A stretch of 64,000 nucleotides of DNA from Toxotes chatareus (GCA_016801885.1 CM028903.1:12448535-12512534); one strand, 5' to 3'; positions 38,007-50,938 are shown, counted from the first letter of the stretch. A program made the numbers and translations. Notes: generated by a model from the sequence alone, not told the origin.

Positions 38007-39270
38007 AGGAGTATTTCTTTGTAAAAATCATCATTTTACTAGACTAATACAACATAGTAGATAAAACGTGTGCACAGGGGAAGCACTGGATTTGTTCAGA
38101 AACAAACAAAGACTGCAGTAATAATGCACACGTAGCCTGAACAGAGAGGGTCAGAGTTGCGGTTGTGTGTTCAATAAACTTTATGTTGACTATGCTGCTA
38201 CAGCACCGCTGTGATTGTCCTCCCTGATAAGACAATCACTGTGCACATTTGGCTGCAGCTACCTTTGGATTCTACAGAGACATCAGCCATATCGGTGACA
38301 TTTTCCACCTGCTCCGGTCTGAGCATCTGCTGCTATCTGGGTCAGCTGCCTCTCTGGCGCCAGAAGCAGCTTGTTTTTAAATGTCATTCGATCTCTCTTT
38401 CTCTCATACTTAGAATATAGTTATTGTGTCACTGTTGCTTAGATTAGTCTCTGATGAGTTTCACTGTGTCAGAGATGACTGCAGGTTTTGCCGCATATAT
38501 ACATACATATATAGAGTATGTACATGTTTACATAGACATATACATATAAATATATATATATATATATTTTTAGATCAAGTAATCCTCTTATTTCAAGAGT
38601 AAAATCACAAAAAGTTGCTATCCACCATAAATCTCTTTCTGTTGCATCCAATTTAAAGAGAATCAAAAGAGTTGAAGAGAAACAATTTCTTTTCTTTGAG
38701 AAAGATAGGGACAAAGAGTTATCGGAGGGTTAAGGGTTATCAGAGAAATCGAGGTCGAGAGTAGTGGAAAACAGAGAAAGAAGAGAAGAAGAATGTAGTG
38801 TCCAGGAAATCACAGAGAGAAACATAAGTCATTGAGTCTGCCTTGACTTCAAGGACTCTTACCCAGATTGCATAGCAGAAAAAAAAACATGATGAAGAAC
38901 ATGTTACCTTGGTGATTAAATAACTCTTCACATACAGAAAACCATGGCTTAAAAAAACAAGTGAAGGTTACTAAGAACAATATAATATACTCAGATTCCA
39001 AAATAACAAACCTTACAAAAGCAAGTGCAAGGATGAAAGAACCAATGAAAAACTTATTAAAATATGCCTGTGACTATAGAGCTAAGTGAAAAATGTGGAG
39101 GTAAAGGGAAAATGTAGTATAATGTGAAGTATTTTTTACCTTGACAACAAAAGCCTCAGGGTGAGGGAACTGTGATTCAAGCATTTCTTGAAGTGTTGAA
39201 GTTCGAGGAGATGATTCTGCTGTTCTGACTGAAATGGGAGGATAAAAAAAAAAATCTAAAAGGAATGAAA
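38007..39270. other. Intergenic sequence with an (AT)n tract, no gene seen
   Basis: Unique sequence with TACATA/TATA-rich DNA at 38495-38570, including a perfect (AT)n of about eight units at 38550-38566. The open frames are short and have no recognised motif. Confidence 0.5.
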
Positions 39271-39742
39271 CAGGGCCTTCACAAAGTATTCACACCTCTT
39301 CACATTTTTGATATGTTGCAGCCTTATGCTAAAATCCTTCAAATTCACTTTTTCCCTCATCAGTATTCAATATTGCATAATGAGAAAGCAAAAAACAAAA
39401 TTTTAAAAAATGTTGCAAATTTACTAAAAAGGAAAACCGCCCCCTGCCAAAAAAACACATTGACATAAGTATTCAGACCCTTTACTAAGTACTTAGTAGA
39501 TGACCCTTTAGCAGCGATTACAGCCTCGAGTCTTCTTGGGTATGACGCGACAAACACACCTGGATTTGCAAAAAGAAAAATCTAAACTTCTGTGTCTGCT
39601 TTGTCATTCTGGGGTATAAGTGTAGACTGATGTGGTTAAAAAAAAAAAAAAAAAAGTGTTTCTACTATTTCAGCATGAGGCTACAACATAACAGAATGTG
39701 AAAAAAGTGAAGGGGTCTGAAAACTTCCTGAATGCACCGTAT
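39271..39742. mobile_element. Tc1-like element reduced to its ends (transposase lost)
   Basis: The left part matches the classic fish Tc1 terminus: CACAAAGTATTCACACC, TGTTGCAGCCTTATGCTAAA, TGCAAATTTACTAAAAA, GTATTCAGACCCTTTACTAA and GCAGCGATTACAGCCTCGAG. The right part has TTTGTCATTCTGGGGTATAA, AGGCTACAACATAACA and GTGAAGGGGTCTGAAAACTT, ending GAATGCACCGTA. Left and right ends are imperfect inverted repeats. The sequence jumps near 39565-39590 from the left non-coding arm to the right arm, so the whole transposase ORF is missing. An A run of 18 lies at 39638-39655. Confidence 0.9.
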
Positions 39743-40213
39743 ACAGAATCCTTTTTACTGTATAAGCCATGGAGCTGCTACCATCCTCTTGAATACAAAC
39801 TAATACCTGAAATTTATGTAACAGCTTGATACAGAGCGTGCTGAATAATAAGATACTGAATAATAAGAATTGCTCGGCGGCTCTCAGCGATCAGCACAGC
39901 AATGCTGATTTCATGTGTCTCATAACTTCAGGTATATCAGCAGAAAGAAAGCAGTAAAGAGGTGTAGGAGAAAATTATGAAAAGTTAAGATATTTCATAA
40001 TATCTGGATGGCGAAGGCAGAGTTATTGTAGAAGGTTAGCTTTACATTACTGTTGTTTTGTGGGGGGGGGGGGTTCCATGTTTTTTTTTTCTCACAGATC
40101 CAATAATCTGCTTTGTTTATTTTTGTGGACAAAAGCCTGGTTTGGTCTTCAGTGTGTTTTGATCCAAGAGCTGCAGAATGTCCAAGCACAGCACCTGAAA
40201 GGAACATACTCTG
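39743..40213. other. Short unique stretch with a G12 run
   Basis: No gene seen. A run of 12 G at 40062-40073 is followed by T-rich sequence; it is a simple homopolymer, not a recognisable regulatory element. Confidence 0.5.
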
Positions 40214-40377
40214 TTGGCAGTTTATTAGATACACCTAACTAAAACTAATCCAGTCTAATACAGCAATAAATCCTTCTTTGTAAAGGTTGTAATTTTGAAA
40301 CTGTTGTAGAGTTGCTGGTTGTGATGCTGTTGAACTGCTTTGTTATACTTGAAAGGTGTTTCTATAAGTTTGACCTT
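40214..40377 (+). mobile_element. Short MITE-like element (GGCAGTTTATTAGATACACC)
   Basis: The left end GGCAGTTTATTAGATACACC is followed by TAACTAAAACTAATCCAGTC, and the right side has GTTATACTTGAAAGGTGTTT then CTATAAGTTTGACC. The ends are imperfect inverted repeats of the TTTATTAG...ACACCT / AGGTGTTTCTATAA kind. Copies like this are abundant in fish as I recall. There is no coding capacity. Confidence 0.75.
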
Positions 40378-42749
40378 CCCCTTTTTTTAATGGTTTTTAA
40401 TGGTAATCTAAATAAAATAAACACCTCTTTGTGTAAAGTGTATATTAAAAGGTAAACATGGCAGCCAGAGTTTAAGAAAACTGGAATGCAGATGTGGGAC
40501 TAATTCTTCACATGACGAACTGAAACATTTGGCATTGTCTCACTGCAGCTCCTCCAACCAAAAAGCTAATTTTAGGGTAAAGAAAACAATCATTCAAGAA
40601 CAACACAGAGTTTCTCTTTTATAGTAAAGTATACTTCTATTTTCGAACCTTTTTTTAAACCAGATGGTAAAGAGTGGCTTCAAGTACTGTTGAAAATCTG
40701 TGTAAAAAGCCATTGTCACTTTGCAATTACAACAGTCAGGAAAAAAAAAAAGAAAAAAAGACATAAATGCCTAAGAGAAGAGACATTGTTATTCAAGGTT
40801 TGGTCAAGATACACCTAGCCATCCTCTTTACTGGTTGGCATAGCAACTCTTTTTCTGCTATCTGCACTGCAAAAACGGCAGAAGGGATTAATATGAGGAT
40901 GAATCACTCCCATCGACTGACTAAACTAAATCATATTTGTTTAAAAACTGTATTTAAAGCCAGTCTGTGTAGTCCTTGTACCTACCGTATCTACGACCGA
41001 TCTACTGTAAATTCACATTGCGGCTGCAACTTGTGATCATTTTCAGTAATGAGGAAAATAATCATTAGCAAATTATCTTCCCAATGAATCAATTAGCCTC
41101 CAGTCTGTGAAACAATGGTGAACAATGTCCATTACAATTTCCTTGGTGACCTCTGTAAACATCTTTTTTTGTCCGACCAACACAAATTAGCGGCAAATTC
41201 TCACATATGAGAACCTGGATCTTTTTTTTTTTTTTTTTTGGCTTGACAATTAATCATCTAATTGTTTCAGCTCAATTTCACATGTACAAAATGTACAAGG
41301 TTTTACTTGCTGTCCAAAGGAAGAGGCTTTACAAGAAGAGAATTTTGCAATTTATTAAAGCCCAGATGTATTCAGATGTATTCATCAAACATTTTGTGTT
41401 ACTAAGGTAGTGAAGCCATGTTAATCAAGAGGCTCATTCAGGTCAGTTAGCACGGAAATACTAATTGTTCTGCCCTTGTACACATCTTAATTTGAGAAAC
41501 ACTTGAGAAAATCATTTTGTATAAACCATACGATTGGACTTGAGTGTCTTCTAATTAAAATATTCTCAGAAAAAAATAACACTAATTATACATCTTCACA
41601 CCTTAGCTGCAAACTTGTGCCTCCCACACTCCACTTTCGGTATTTAAAAATAACTTTGTCTCATTACTACATGCAGCGGGAAGGGAATTGACTTTGAACC
41701 TGGAAGCAAGGTAAAGTTTTATGACAAATCAGTTTGAGTGGTTGTACTGTACATCATGATGCAGTAAGAAGAAAGAGAAAATGTACATTTCACACCTCAA
41801 AGATACATGCAAATGTTGTTAACCGATATATTTCTGAAGAATTTCTCAGCAGTGCAGTGTACCGTGCTTTTAAGAAATACTGATCATCGTACTGGTTTGT
41901 CACGTTTCATGCATTTCAGTAAAAAAAGGCTCATAGAAAAACCTATAGCACTTGCCAAGACACAACTGCTCCACTTAACGATGATCAGCCCCATCTTTGC
42001 TTCATCACAATTAGAGCAAGATTATTTTGAAATCGAGAGAGAAAGGTGCAAAATCAGGAGCAGAGGATAGCACTGCATTTATGCTGATATCAAGATAATG
42101 ACATGCTGATTCCAACATCACGAGCTTAATCCAGACAGGCCGCAGCCAGTCGCAGCGTTTCTCAGATAAAGACTAATACAATAACTGAGACTTAAAGATT
42201 TCAGCTTTAATTCAAGTTGAACGTTGCGGTGTCACTTTTATTCTAAATGTAAATTTAATGAGAAGTTAAGTATGTATTAACTAAATATAAATACATGTCT
42301 AAGATATTGCATGGTTTTACATCTAACATGACAGGTACTGCAGATTGACCGACTCTGTTCCTCAACAAATGCTCGCTTTATGACTGCTGCTGTTGTACAT
42401 GAACTCTGCCGAGTTCATGATCGACCCATGCTGTGTAAATATTGCCCTGTCAGTTCATTATGCAGTGCTGTTGTTTCAAAGAGCAACACAATCTTTTTCA
42501 ATCCCTTTTTCTTCCTTTACACAACAGATGAAACGCAGAAAAGATGAAAGAGGGAGTGAAATGACGGAGGACGGGTGGAGTAAAGGAGAGGAGTGCAGGC
42601 AAAGGAGGAGGGCAGGGAGAATGGTAATCAGATGTCAACGCTGCCTTATCCGGCTGTACAGCCATTCACATGTGCAAACACACACGTGCACACACATACA
42701 CAATCACAGATGTACTGTAGTGATGGAATGGAGCACATGGCTTAGGATT

Positions 42750-43370
42750 TGTGCCCTTTCGTTAACCCCTTCTCTCTATCTCTCAACAGTCTCTCTTACT
42801 TTTGACCCCATTTCTATGTCTGTCCCATCCCTATATGTCTGTGCTCTTTGTCTGCAAATCTTCATCTATATCTGTCTCCTTTTAATCCTGTCCTTTGCCT
42901 TCCTTCTTTGAGTCCTTCTTACTGTCCCAAAGGGTGCGTCCTATTAACTGTAAGTTTACCCTCATGTCAGCTTTACTTCCCAGTCGATCTCGTCCACTTC
43001 CTCTTCCTTTATACCCTTTCTGGCTGTGTTTCTCTCCTATTCCTCACTTCTCTCTTCAAACCCTCCACCTCAGTGCTGGTTTCATCATCCCCCTCCTCTG
43101 TCCTCTTACTCCCTTGCCCCCTCACAACTCGCTTGCCTCATCTCCTCTTCCTATTACACACAAGCCAGTTGTTTATGTGTGTTTTTAACTGTGTTACACT
43201 TCCACAGTGTGTTGTGTTTTCTCTTTGATAGTCTTTTGGCTGGACTGCATCCCAGTTCTTTCCTCACATGGCTGAACACATAGACATTAAGAAAAAAAAA
43301 TCCTTTTCCTCTGCGCTGGCTCACTATCCATCATCCTAATCTTTGCTTCTTCTTTTCCCCTTCTCTGCCA
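42750..43370 (+). repeat. Pyrimidine-rich (CT) region
   Basis: Over 600 bases of CTCTC, TTCCTC and CCTCTT words. All overlapping long open frames here derive from this composition. Confidence 0.7.
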
Positions 43371-44648
43371 TCTGCAGGTGGCCTCAAAAAAGAAAGAACA
43401 AGTTAAACAAGTTAAATGGACGAAATAAGAGAAGAGAAAGAAACAGTAAAGGGAAAGAGAAACAAGAGTGATGACGACATTCAAACTGGGAGCGGGAAGA
43501 AAGACGAAAAAACAGACAGATTTAAGTTTACATACGCCAATTACCAATATCATGTTAAAGGGAAATTTGCAAAGCTTGGCCCGATATATTGTCATACACT
43601 GTTTTGTCTCCATAGTGCGTGGTTATCACAACCCACAGAGCAACAAGAGCCACATTTATGGGAAATAAACCAGGTTGAAATAAACCGGAATCATCCTTTG
43701 ATGTCTGGATGGCAGGTAAGAGACCAGAGAACGAAGACAGAGTCGACACGTGGAATGCTGATTATTTTCAAACGCAGCAGATTACATAGCAGGAAACATT
43801 AAATGTTTTTGTAAACAGTATATGCCAAATGACACCTTAAGCAGGATATGTGTTAATATCGGGGATACAGTGTGCGTGTGAACGCAGGCAGCGATGTAGT
43901 GAGAGATCCGCTGAGTGACTGGGCACATGGATCTGATCTCAGGCAAACAGGAATACAGCTCAGCTGCCAGATAGATGGATACCAAGTAAAGCATGGCAAA
44001 TAACACACTCACACACATGCACCCACACACATATAGCCACACAGGAGTAGGCACAGACATGCACACACAAACATACCTGCGCACACTCTGATAAACAAAC
44101 ACACTCATACTAAAGAAAATTGTCTCGGGTGTATTCTAAATTGTAACATACCTTTATAAATCCACATATATTTACATTCACATAAATCACAAAAAAATGC
44201 TCCACTATTTTCTTATATTATTTGTTGTTTAATTGAAAATAAATAAATAAAATAACTTTTCCTGTTTGTTTTTTTGTGTGTATTTTTTTTTGTTTGTTTT
44301 TTTTGTTTTTTTAAATATTCCTACTTCTACCATCTGTTGTAAATCCCACTGTATGGCACCTTCTTATGTGAAATGTTCACTATCAATAAAGTTGTAATTT
44401 TATGATTATTATTGTTCTCATCTTGTAAACATAAATATGTATTATGCTGAAATGATCAAATTAACAAAATAATTCAATTAATCGATTATCATGCCTTTTC
44501 CGCTCTGCAAAACCAGCCATGGTGAAACACTTGTTAAGTTTCAGGTCAAACTGTTCCAAAGACTTTTTCTAAAGCTGGACATTTGAGAAAAAAAGGTGGA
44601 GGGAGAGATCGACACTGAATGAAAATGAAGACCAAAAGAATAAGCTGT

Positions 44649-44671
44649 TCTCTCTCTCTCTCTCTCTCTCC
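44649..44671 (+). repeat. (CT)n microsatellite
   Basis: About eleven CT units. Confidence 0.95.
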
Positions 44672-44949
44672 TTTTCTCTGCAGTTCTCTGACTGTACAGT
44701 TTGCTGGCATTCTGCCTTCACTGGATGCTCACGACATAGATAGGATCATTAAACTCATCAGGAGTTCAGGGAGCAGTGTCGAGCAGTGTCACAAAAAACT
44801 GAAGATTGGCTAAGCCTTCATTTGAATTAGTGGCAGCCTGTTGTGTCCCACGTTGCGTTTTGTACTTTTGAGTTTAATTCTTCACTATTTGCATGTTTTT
44901 TTTGTTTAGGACATTTCCTGGTTCTTTTTTTTTTTTCTTTTTTTTTGTG

Positions 44950-46617
44950 CTGGGTAGTCATAACAACGGGAGTGGGGGTATTGATCGCGCTCTCCAAACC
45001 CACTCTGCTCCGAGCGAGGCCCCAGATTCCAAAGACTGCAGGCAGAGCAGTAAGAAGAAAGGAGAGAGGACTGCAGTGCTTGTGAACAACAGATGGTGTA
45101 ATCCTGGACGTTACTGCGAAAGAGCATCTCTGTAACACGCACACTGAACTGTTGAGTCTGCTTCCAGATTAGCTGCCGAGGGAATTCACGTGCCATTGGT
45201 GTTGCTGTTTACATCCCGCCATCAGCTGTCGTCGGCATAGCGTGTGACGTCGTCAGCTATGTCACTGCTTGATCACAAACACCCAAATGCTTTCATGGTA
45301 ATCTCAGGAGACTTTAACAACACTTCTCTTTCTGCCACACAACCAACTTTTCTCCCCATCAGAGAAAATATTTGGATTCACTGTATGCAAACATGAAACA
45401 TGCTTACACTTCAACTGCTCTTCCCCTCCTCAGCAGCTCACACCACAACCGGCTGCTTCTCACTCCCACCTAAACATCTATCTTCCAGCAACAGCCTGTA
45501 ACCACAAGAAACGTGAGGAGGTGGTCGCTAATGAGACTAGAGTGCAGGGATGTTTTGAGGCTGGAATTTGCTCTGTGAGCCCCATGGATGCATCAACTCA
45601 GTGACAGACTGTATAAAGGAGTAGATAAACCTCTGTGTGGACAACATCAGGACAGTGCAATGTTTCCCCAACAACAAGCCCTGAAGAAGATAGACTTTCA
45701 GGGACAGGGACACAGAGACCCACTGGAAAGCGTGCAGAAGGAACTGAAAGGAAAGCGGAAGCTGGAACGTAAGTTCCATCAAAAACAACGCGAGTTATGT
45801 GCATTCTGGTATGAAAAACATTACAGGTTTCAAGGCTAAGGGGAATCAGGCTCAGGGAAGTTCAACATCACCATCACACGTTCGGCACAGGACCCACCAG
45901 CTGCCTCCTCCTTCTCCTCCAGACACACAGAACCAGTGACACCAACAAACTGACTCTCACTCACTTCTCTGGAGAAGGCAGCGTTGACATCTGACTACCA
46001 TCCTCCCTGCCCTTGAAGTTGGTCATGGAGAGGAGGATGCTGCACAAACTGTTGAACATCATGGAAAACGACGTGCTGGTCAAACAGCCGCGACAAGGAA
46101 CATTATAGAAAGTCATTCCTGCGAGCCGCCATCACCCTGTACCACGACTCTCCTTTGTGTTAGGAGAGGAAACTGCTCTCTGTGCAACAGGACAGACTGC
46201 TCACCAGAACTTTTTATATATGATATTATGCATCTCATCTATTATATATCAGTTTATCTTTCAAGGTTTTTGCGGTTTTATGTTTATCGACCGACTTGCA
46301 CTAATATACAGTGTATTATATTACCAATGTTGTACAGTGTGTATTCAGCAAACAGTATAGCTAAGGGTCTAACTTTAGTCTGCACTTTTTCCCATTATTT
46401 ACATTGATTTTTTTTTGTTTGTCTTTCTACTTTATTTAGTCTAAGTCTAAGTTATTGTACAGAATTTAGCCTTTAATTGCTTTCGTGTTATTTACCTAGC
46501 TCCTTGTTTTAATTTGTTTTATGATTCATGTTAAGTGGCAGCTGCAACACCGCACAGAATTTCCCTTTGGGTTTAATGAAGTGCTCTATCTATCTACCTA
46601 CCTACCCACCTATCTCA
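44950..46617 (+). mobile_element. Non-LTR retrotransposon (LINE) relic with CTAT tail
   Basis: The order is endonuclease piece, linker, a short C-terminal piece, 3' UTR, then a (CTAT/CTAC)n tail at 46584-46616, the expected order of a plus-strand fish LINE. The 3' end has GGCAGCTGCAACACCGCACA, GAATTTCCCTTTGGGTTTAA and AGTGCTCTATC, then the tail. The copy is 5'-truncated and the reverse transcriptase core is missing: sequence passes from the linker (GFKAKGNQAQG, near 45830) to the C-terminal ERRMLHKLLNIMEN segment (46026-46070). From the endonuclease type it belongs with the CR1/L2/Jockey-like elements; the exact clade is not assigned. Confidence 0.8.
45050..46090 (+). pseudogene. LINE ORF2 remnant: endonuclease fragments plus C-terminal tail, RT absent
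   Basis: Endonuclease motifs are spread over several frames: VNNRWCNPG (about 45081-45107), AKEHLCNTHTELLS, VAVYIPPSA (about 45200-45227), HPNAFMVISGDFNNTS (about 45279-45327, including the conserved GDFN), and LLSSSHHNRLLL, where the usual SDH triplet of AP-type endonucleases reads SHH, so the catalytic Asp is lost. QKELKGKRKLER and FQG/KAKGNQAQG correspond to the linker, and VMERRMLHKLLNIMEN to the end of ORF2. At least three frameshifts and two stops interrupt the frame. It is dead as a gene. Confidence 0.8.
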
Positions 46618-47687
46618 TTTATTAATACAACTGGGCAGTTTGCCACTTCAATGAGACTCAGCTTTTGAATATTATCATCACATCATTGAACTCACTTAGA
46701 ATATAACAAAGGCTTACATTAGTGAAGCCTTTTAATTTTAGTAGCAGTCTAATAGTTTGCTGGCAGGCTGCCAGTTAGAAAATGCTCTTGAAGTCTGGAT
46801 TTAAACAGGCACAAATGATATGTATATTTTTTTTTTTCCTTCATCATTAGGGTACATAGGCCTATCTGATCTACTCACTGCTATCTAAACAGGAAGCAAC
46901 CCTAATCAGATTTTTAAAGGCCAAGAGACATGGAGACATGACTCCTTTACCACAAAAGGTAAAACAGACAACAACAAAAACCTCATAGAGGTTAAAAGCA
47001 TATGGATGAGTCATAATAACTTTATTTTGTATCATGTCCTCCATCACGCCTGAAAGGTGCATATTGTTAAGCCATTTCACAGAATGGTGCTGTCAGGGTT
47101 TGATACTGATGCTGATCATACCAGTTAACCAAAAATTGATGTAAAAACACATTTTGTTCCCAAGTCAGTTTAGGAAATGTTACACCTATTATTCACTAGC
47201 TTGATAAATTCTTTGCTAGACATTTCTGTCGCATAGCTACTAAGCTGTGATGGATCTCTGATTACCTGTAGCATGGTCATTCCACTTCGAAGAAATAACC
47301 TAATTTTTATTGATTACTTTTATTATTATACCGTGCCTCCCGAAAGCATTGATTTGAATACAGGCATCATTACTCTAACTGTGGAGTTTGAATTTGAAAT
47401 ATTTATCTTGTGAGTGAACGAGAAAGTTAATCTGACTACATTTTGAATTTCACAACAAACTACATTCCTCAACCTAACACACAGTGACATGCTGTATTAG
47501 TAGAAATTGCACATGTCAGGGAAGCCTGTTTAACACCACCTTGGCAGACTGGCCTGGCATCTGTTTCCAAAACAAAGATAATCCACTGACTTAAGATACA
47601 TAATTGTCAAACCAGAAACATCCAGGAAACACAGATGAATGATGTAATTAAATGACTGATCTTGTACATTTTCCAGATAATATTCAA

Positions 47688-47711
47688 ATATATATATATA
47701 TATATATATAC
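47688..47711. repeat. (AT)n microsatellite
   Basis: About twelve AT units. Confidence 0.95.
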
Positions 47712-49049
47712 ATTCAGTGTAACTCCTATAAGAAGTAGACCCCACTCAATACATCAGGGGATGATTTTATTGGCCAATTTAAGCTAATACAAATAACTCT
47801 GTATTATTTATAGCTCCTGAAAAGTAAAAAGAAATTAAAGTAATCGACAATTAAAAATAGGCAACTGAGCTTTTTGTTATTGTTGTTGTTTTAATTACCA
47901 GTGTCACTAATGAGCAGTTTGTCCACTTCAACTCCACTGTTGGTGACACACTAATAAGCCAGGAGAAGTTCACCAAATGCATGCAATGTAGATGACCATT
48001 TTTGAGTGTAATACTTTAATAATGATAAACAATGGCCCCTCATTTCTCCTTTTGTCTAACCTAAATAAGCCTGAAAGCAGTCGTGTCAGCCACGCCTAGT
48101 TTTTATGCAGAAAGCCACTATGGACCTCTTGTGCACTCAACAGCAAACTAGATGAGAGGTGCAGGCCTTAGCCCACTGATGCACTTGTGTATTTGTGAAA
48201 CAGTCAGTAAAAAAGTTCTAGCAAGTAAACAATATTCTCCCTCTCAAATGTAAGGCCTAAAATGTCAGTTCAGGAATTGTCTGTAAGTTTTACCCTTTGT
48301 TTTACACTATATGTTCCTGTCTTTTAGCAAATACCTGTCTGTAAATGAGGGGAAGAATTCTCATCCTGCCTATGACTTACCTACAGAAAATTGCACTTTG
48401 GTCAGTCTAATTTCAGGCACTGCAGTTGGTGATAAGCTGTCATTTCCATGCGACCCCTGGACTCTGGCCTTTTCTATTAAATATAACCTCCATCTAGTCT
48501 GAATGGCCACATCTGAACCAATTGTAATAATTTAGGGTGTTTAGGGAAGTGTTCTGGACTGATGTGCCTTTGATAATAGTCAGGAAGCTACTTTAGTGCT
48601 GCTAAAATGCATTCCTGCTGTGTCTTTGTGATGCAGAATACATGTTATGAACTCGCTAAATCAAGTGAGCAATTCCAAACCCTCGGCTCCCATGTTTACC
48701 GTCACTCTTCGTTGTGAAACATGCACTGAGATAAACAGACCAAAGATAGTCCAGGAAGGAAATTCAAGGCCCAATTGTGGCTGATTAAAGTGCTGCAGAG
48801 TTGGACCAGAATGAACAGAATACCTAAGTGAACTTCGGAGGGTTTGATTGACAGGCAGCTTGTTACCAATCCAATTAGAAAGTGTTTACCACCTCCTGCT
48901 GTGTGCATGTGCGCGTGTAACTTTGTATATATCAGCATTGGTGTGTGAGACAATATGTGTGTGCGTGCATGGAGTGTGTTTACGATTCCTTCAGCAGTTC
49001 TGGTCCCCTCGGCTTTAATTGGTGTATGCTGAATCTAAGAAGAATTGAA

Positions 49050-49175
49050 TCAAGGAAAGCTCGACTTGGTTGTAGATGTTAAAGACATTTCACATCATCT
49101 CATCCAAGAGGCTTCTTCAGTTCTGACTGACAGGTGCAGAGTCCCAGGTATTTGACCTCTGTAAGGTTTGTAATC
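49050..49175 (+). repeat. Dispersed teleost repeat, copy 2
   Basis: CATCTCATCCAAGAGGCTTC, TTCAGTTCTGACTGACAGG, GAGTCCCAGGTATTTGACCT and CTGTAAGG parallel the copy at 3361-3480 in the same order and orientation. This copy preserves the CCAAGAGGCTTC portion better. Confidence 0.6.
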
Positions 49176-50875
49176 AAGGCCATTGATGTCACTGTTTATA
49201 TTACAACAAGGAAAAACTATGGTGTTCTGATTCTGAGTTATTGTGCGTAGGTTAAAAACAAAGCAACAAACAGTTCCCCCTTGTAATATTTTAAACTTTA
49301 AAAAATACAAGCATTTGTTTGCAGACATTTTGATGAGGGGTCTAAGTTAAAAAACAAAACTTCTCCTTCTGGGTCCTGCGGATATTTATAAGGCTGCATA
49401 GCTCTGAATACCATCTGGTGAGCTCCCGCATGACAAATCGTCATACAAAGAGTTCATTTCCACCTTTGGGAGGAAAAACTCTTTCCCTCTGATTTATAAT
49501 GCAGTGTCACATTCTGTATGGGCCAGCCTGCTTGGTCATTTTGTCAGCCAAAGATAAAGCTGGCTATTATTTTAATTTTGTGCTATCGTATAAATCAGTT
49601 TGCAAGATTGCGCATGACTTTTTTTCCCAAATGCTCAACACAGTTCTGAAGCAGAAGCCTTCGTTTTAAAGGTATGGAACATTTTAATCCCAGGTGAAGG
49701 GCTGGGCAGAGCATAGAGGTTCAGGGAGGGGGAGGGGTTGGAGGCTAGTCTAGTTTAAAAAAAATTCTTGGAGTGTCAGTTTTCACTACACTAAATGTGT
49801 TGCAAATTCAAATATCCCAACTAACTGTAAGCCTCTGTTGTGGTCAATTCATGAAGAAGATACAGAACAACACATGAACAAAGTGGGACTGAGGGTGGAT
49901 GCTATGGGCAGCCAGTGAGGGATCATGTCCTTGTTGCTGCACTAGCAACTCCAGCTTGTTGGCCTCCTGCAAAAAAGCAGGTGGGATACACACTCCAAGA
50001 ACATGGCTACATGAGTACAGTGTAACCAGACCTAATTTCCTTTGGTTACATACAGGGATACTGGAGCGGTTAGAGTAACTGGAGCGAGCTGAACCAACTA
50101 CGATTCAAGGGCAACGGAAGTATGGTCACCTAAAAGCTGAGGAGGCACACAGTGGATTTTACAAACACAAACACTTCTACAAAATAAATTCTCATAGGAG
50201 GTTTCTGACTTATTGCAGCTCCTATGATAACATGGACTAATGAAGAAGCATTATCAGAGACTTGCAGGTACGGTGAGGTAAGGTTAGGTGATGCTTTCTT
50301 TCTTCAACCATAACAGCAAAGCTTACAGCGTACAGCAATACGAGCATGTTAACATCTTTTAAGGCTTTTTCATAATTCTGTTTTATAAAAAAAAAAAGTT
50401 CCATTCATTTTTCAGCTATTTTTCCAGGTTTCTTTTAGCAGTGATGGTAGTAACCTTGACATGACGGTCCACTGAGGTGACGCAATACACTGTGGTAAAA
50501 TCAAAGCTCCACAGCACACCATATGGTCAGTCCGTACCGGAGAACTAAAGAATAGCATCACTCTTCTCTGCTCTCTCATGACCAGAGCGCTGTGTGATTT
50601 GACCTGTCAGTAATGTGCAATGTTTCTTTAGCAGATAGAGAGAGCCACTGAGGTGAATGACAGACTCTGTCCTCCTTTCTTCTCTGTGTAAGAAGCTATT
50701 CATTTTCAGAGGAGGTTTAAAGACAAGGAGGGCCGGGTGCATATGTTTCCATGTGTTTATGAAAGAGTGTTACACTGCAGAGGCGCAATTTGTGCAGGCA
50801 CTCTGTATGTGTGCATTTGCTGTGTATGTGCATCTGTAATACTAACACCACTGTGTACTGTGTAATTGTAATTGA

Positions 50876-50881
<6 letters not shown>

Positions 50882-50937
<56 letters not shown>
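50882..50937 (+). repeat. (GT)n microsatellite, about 28 units
   Basis: Perfect TG/GT array, the longest in the window. It is the first of three GT arrays within 430 bases. Confidence 0.98.

Positions 50938-50938
<1 letters not shown>

Larger units (their letters stand above)
40378..44949. other. Intergenic sequence, no gene seen
   Basis: AT-rich unique DNA, T runs near 41221-41239, a CT-rich block at 42750-43370, CA-rich sequence near 43990-44110, and T-rich DNA at 44255-44320. A (CT)n tract at 44649-44671 leads into an acceptor-like CAG and a 43-codon open segment (44684-44813). A 172-codon open frame at 42393-42911 spans CA and CT simple sequence and is rejected as a gene. Confidence 0.5.
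46618..50881. other. Intergenic sequence, no gene seen
   Basis: Unique AT-rich DNA with an (AT)n microsatellite at 47688-47711, an ATGTGTGTGCGTGCATG-type stretch near 48950-48970, and a dispersed repeat copy at 49050-49175. No recognisable coding sequence. Confidence 0.55.

Noticed and set aside
42393..42911. 172-codon plus-strand open frame
   Set aside because: The middle is a CA repeat (THTCTHIHNH) and the end is CT-rich low complexity; no family resemblance.
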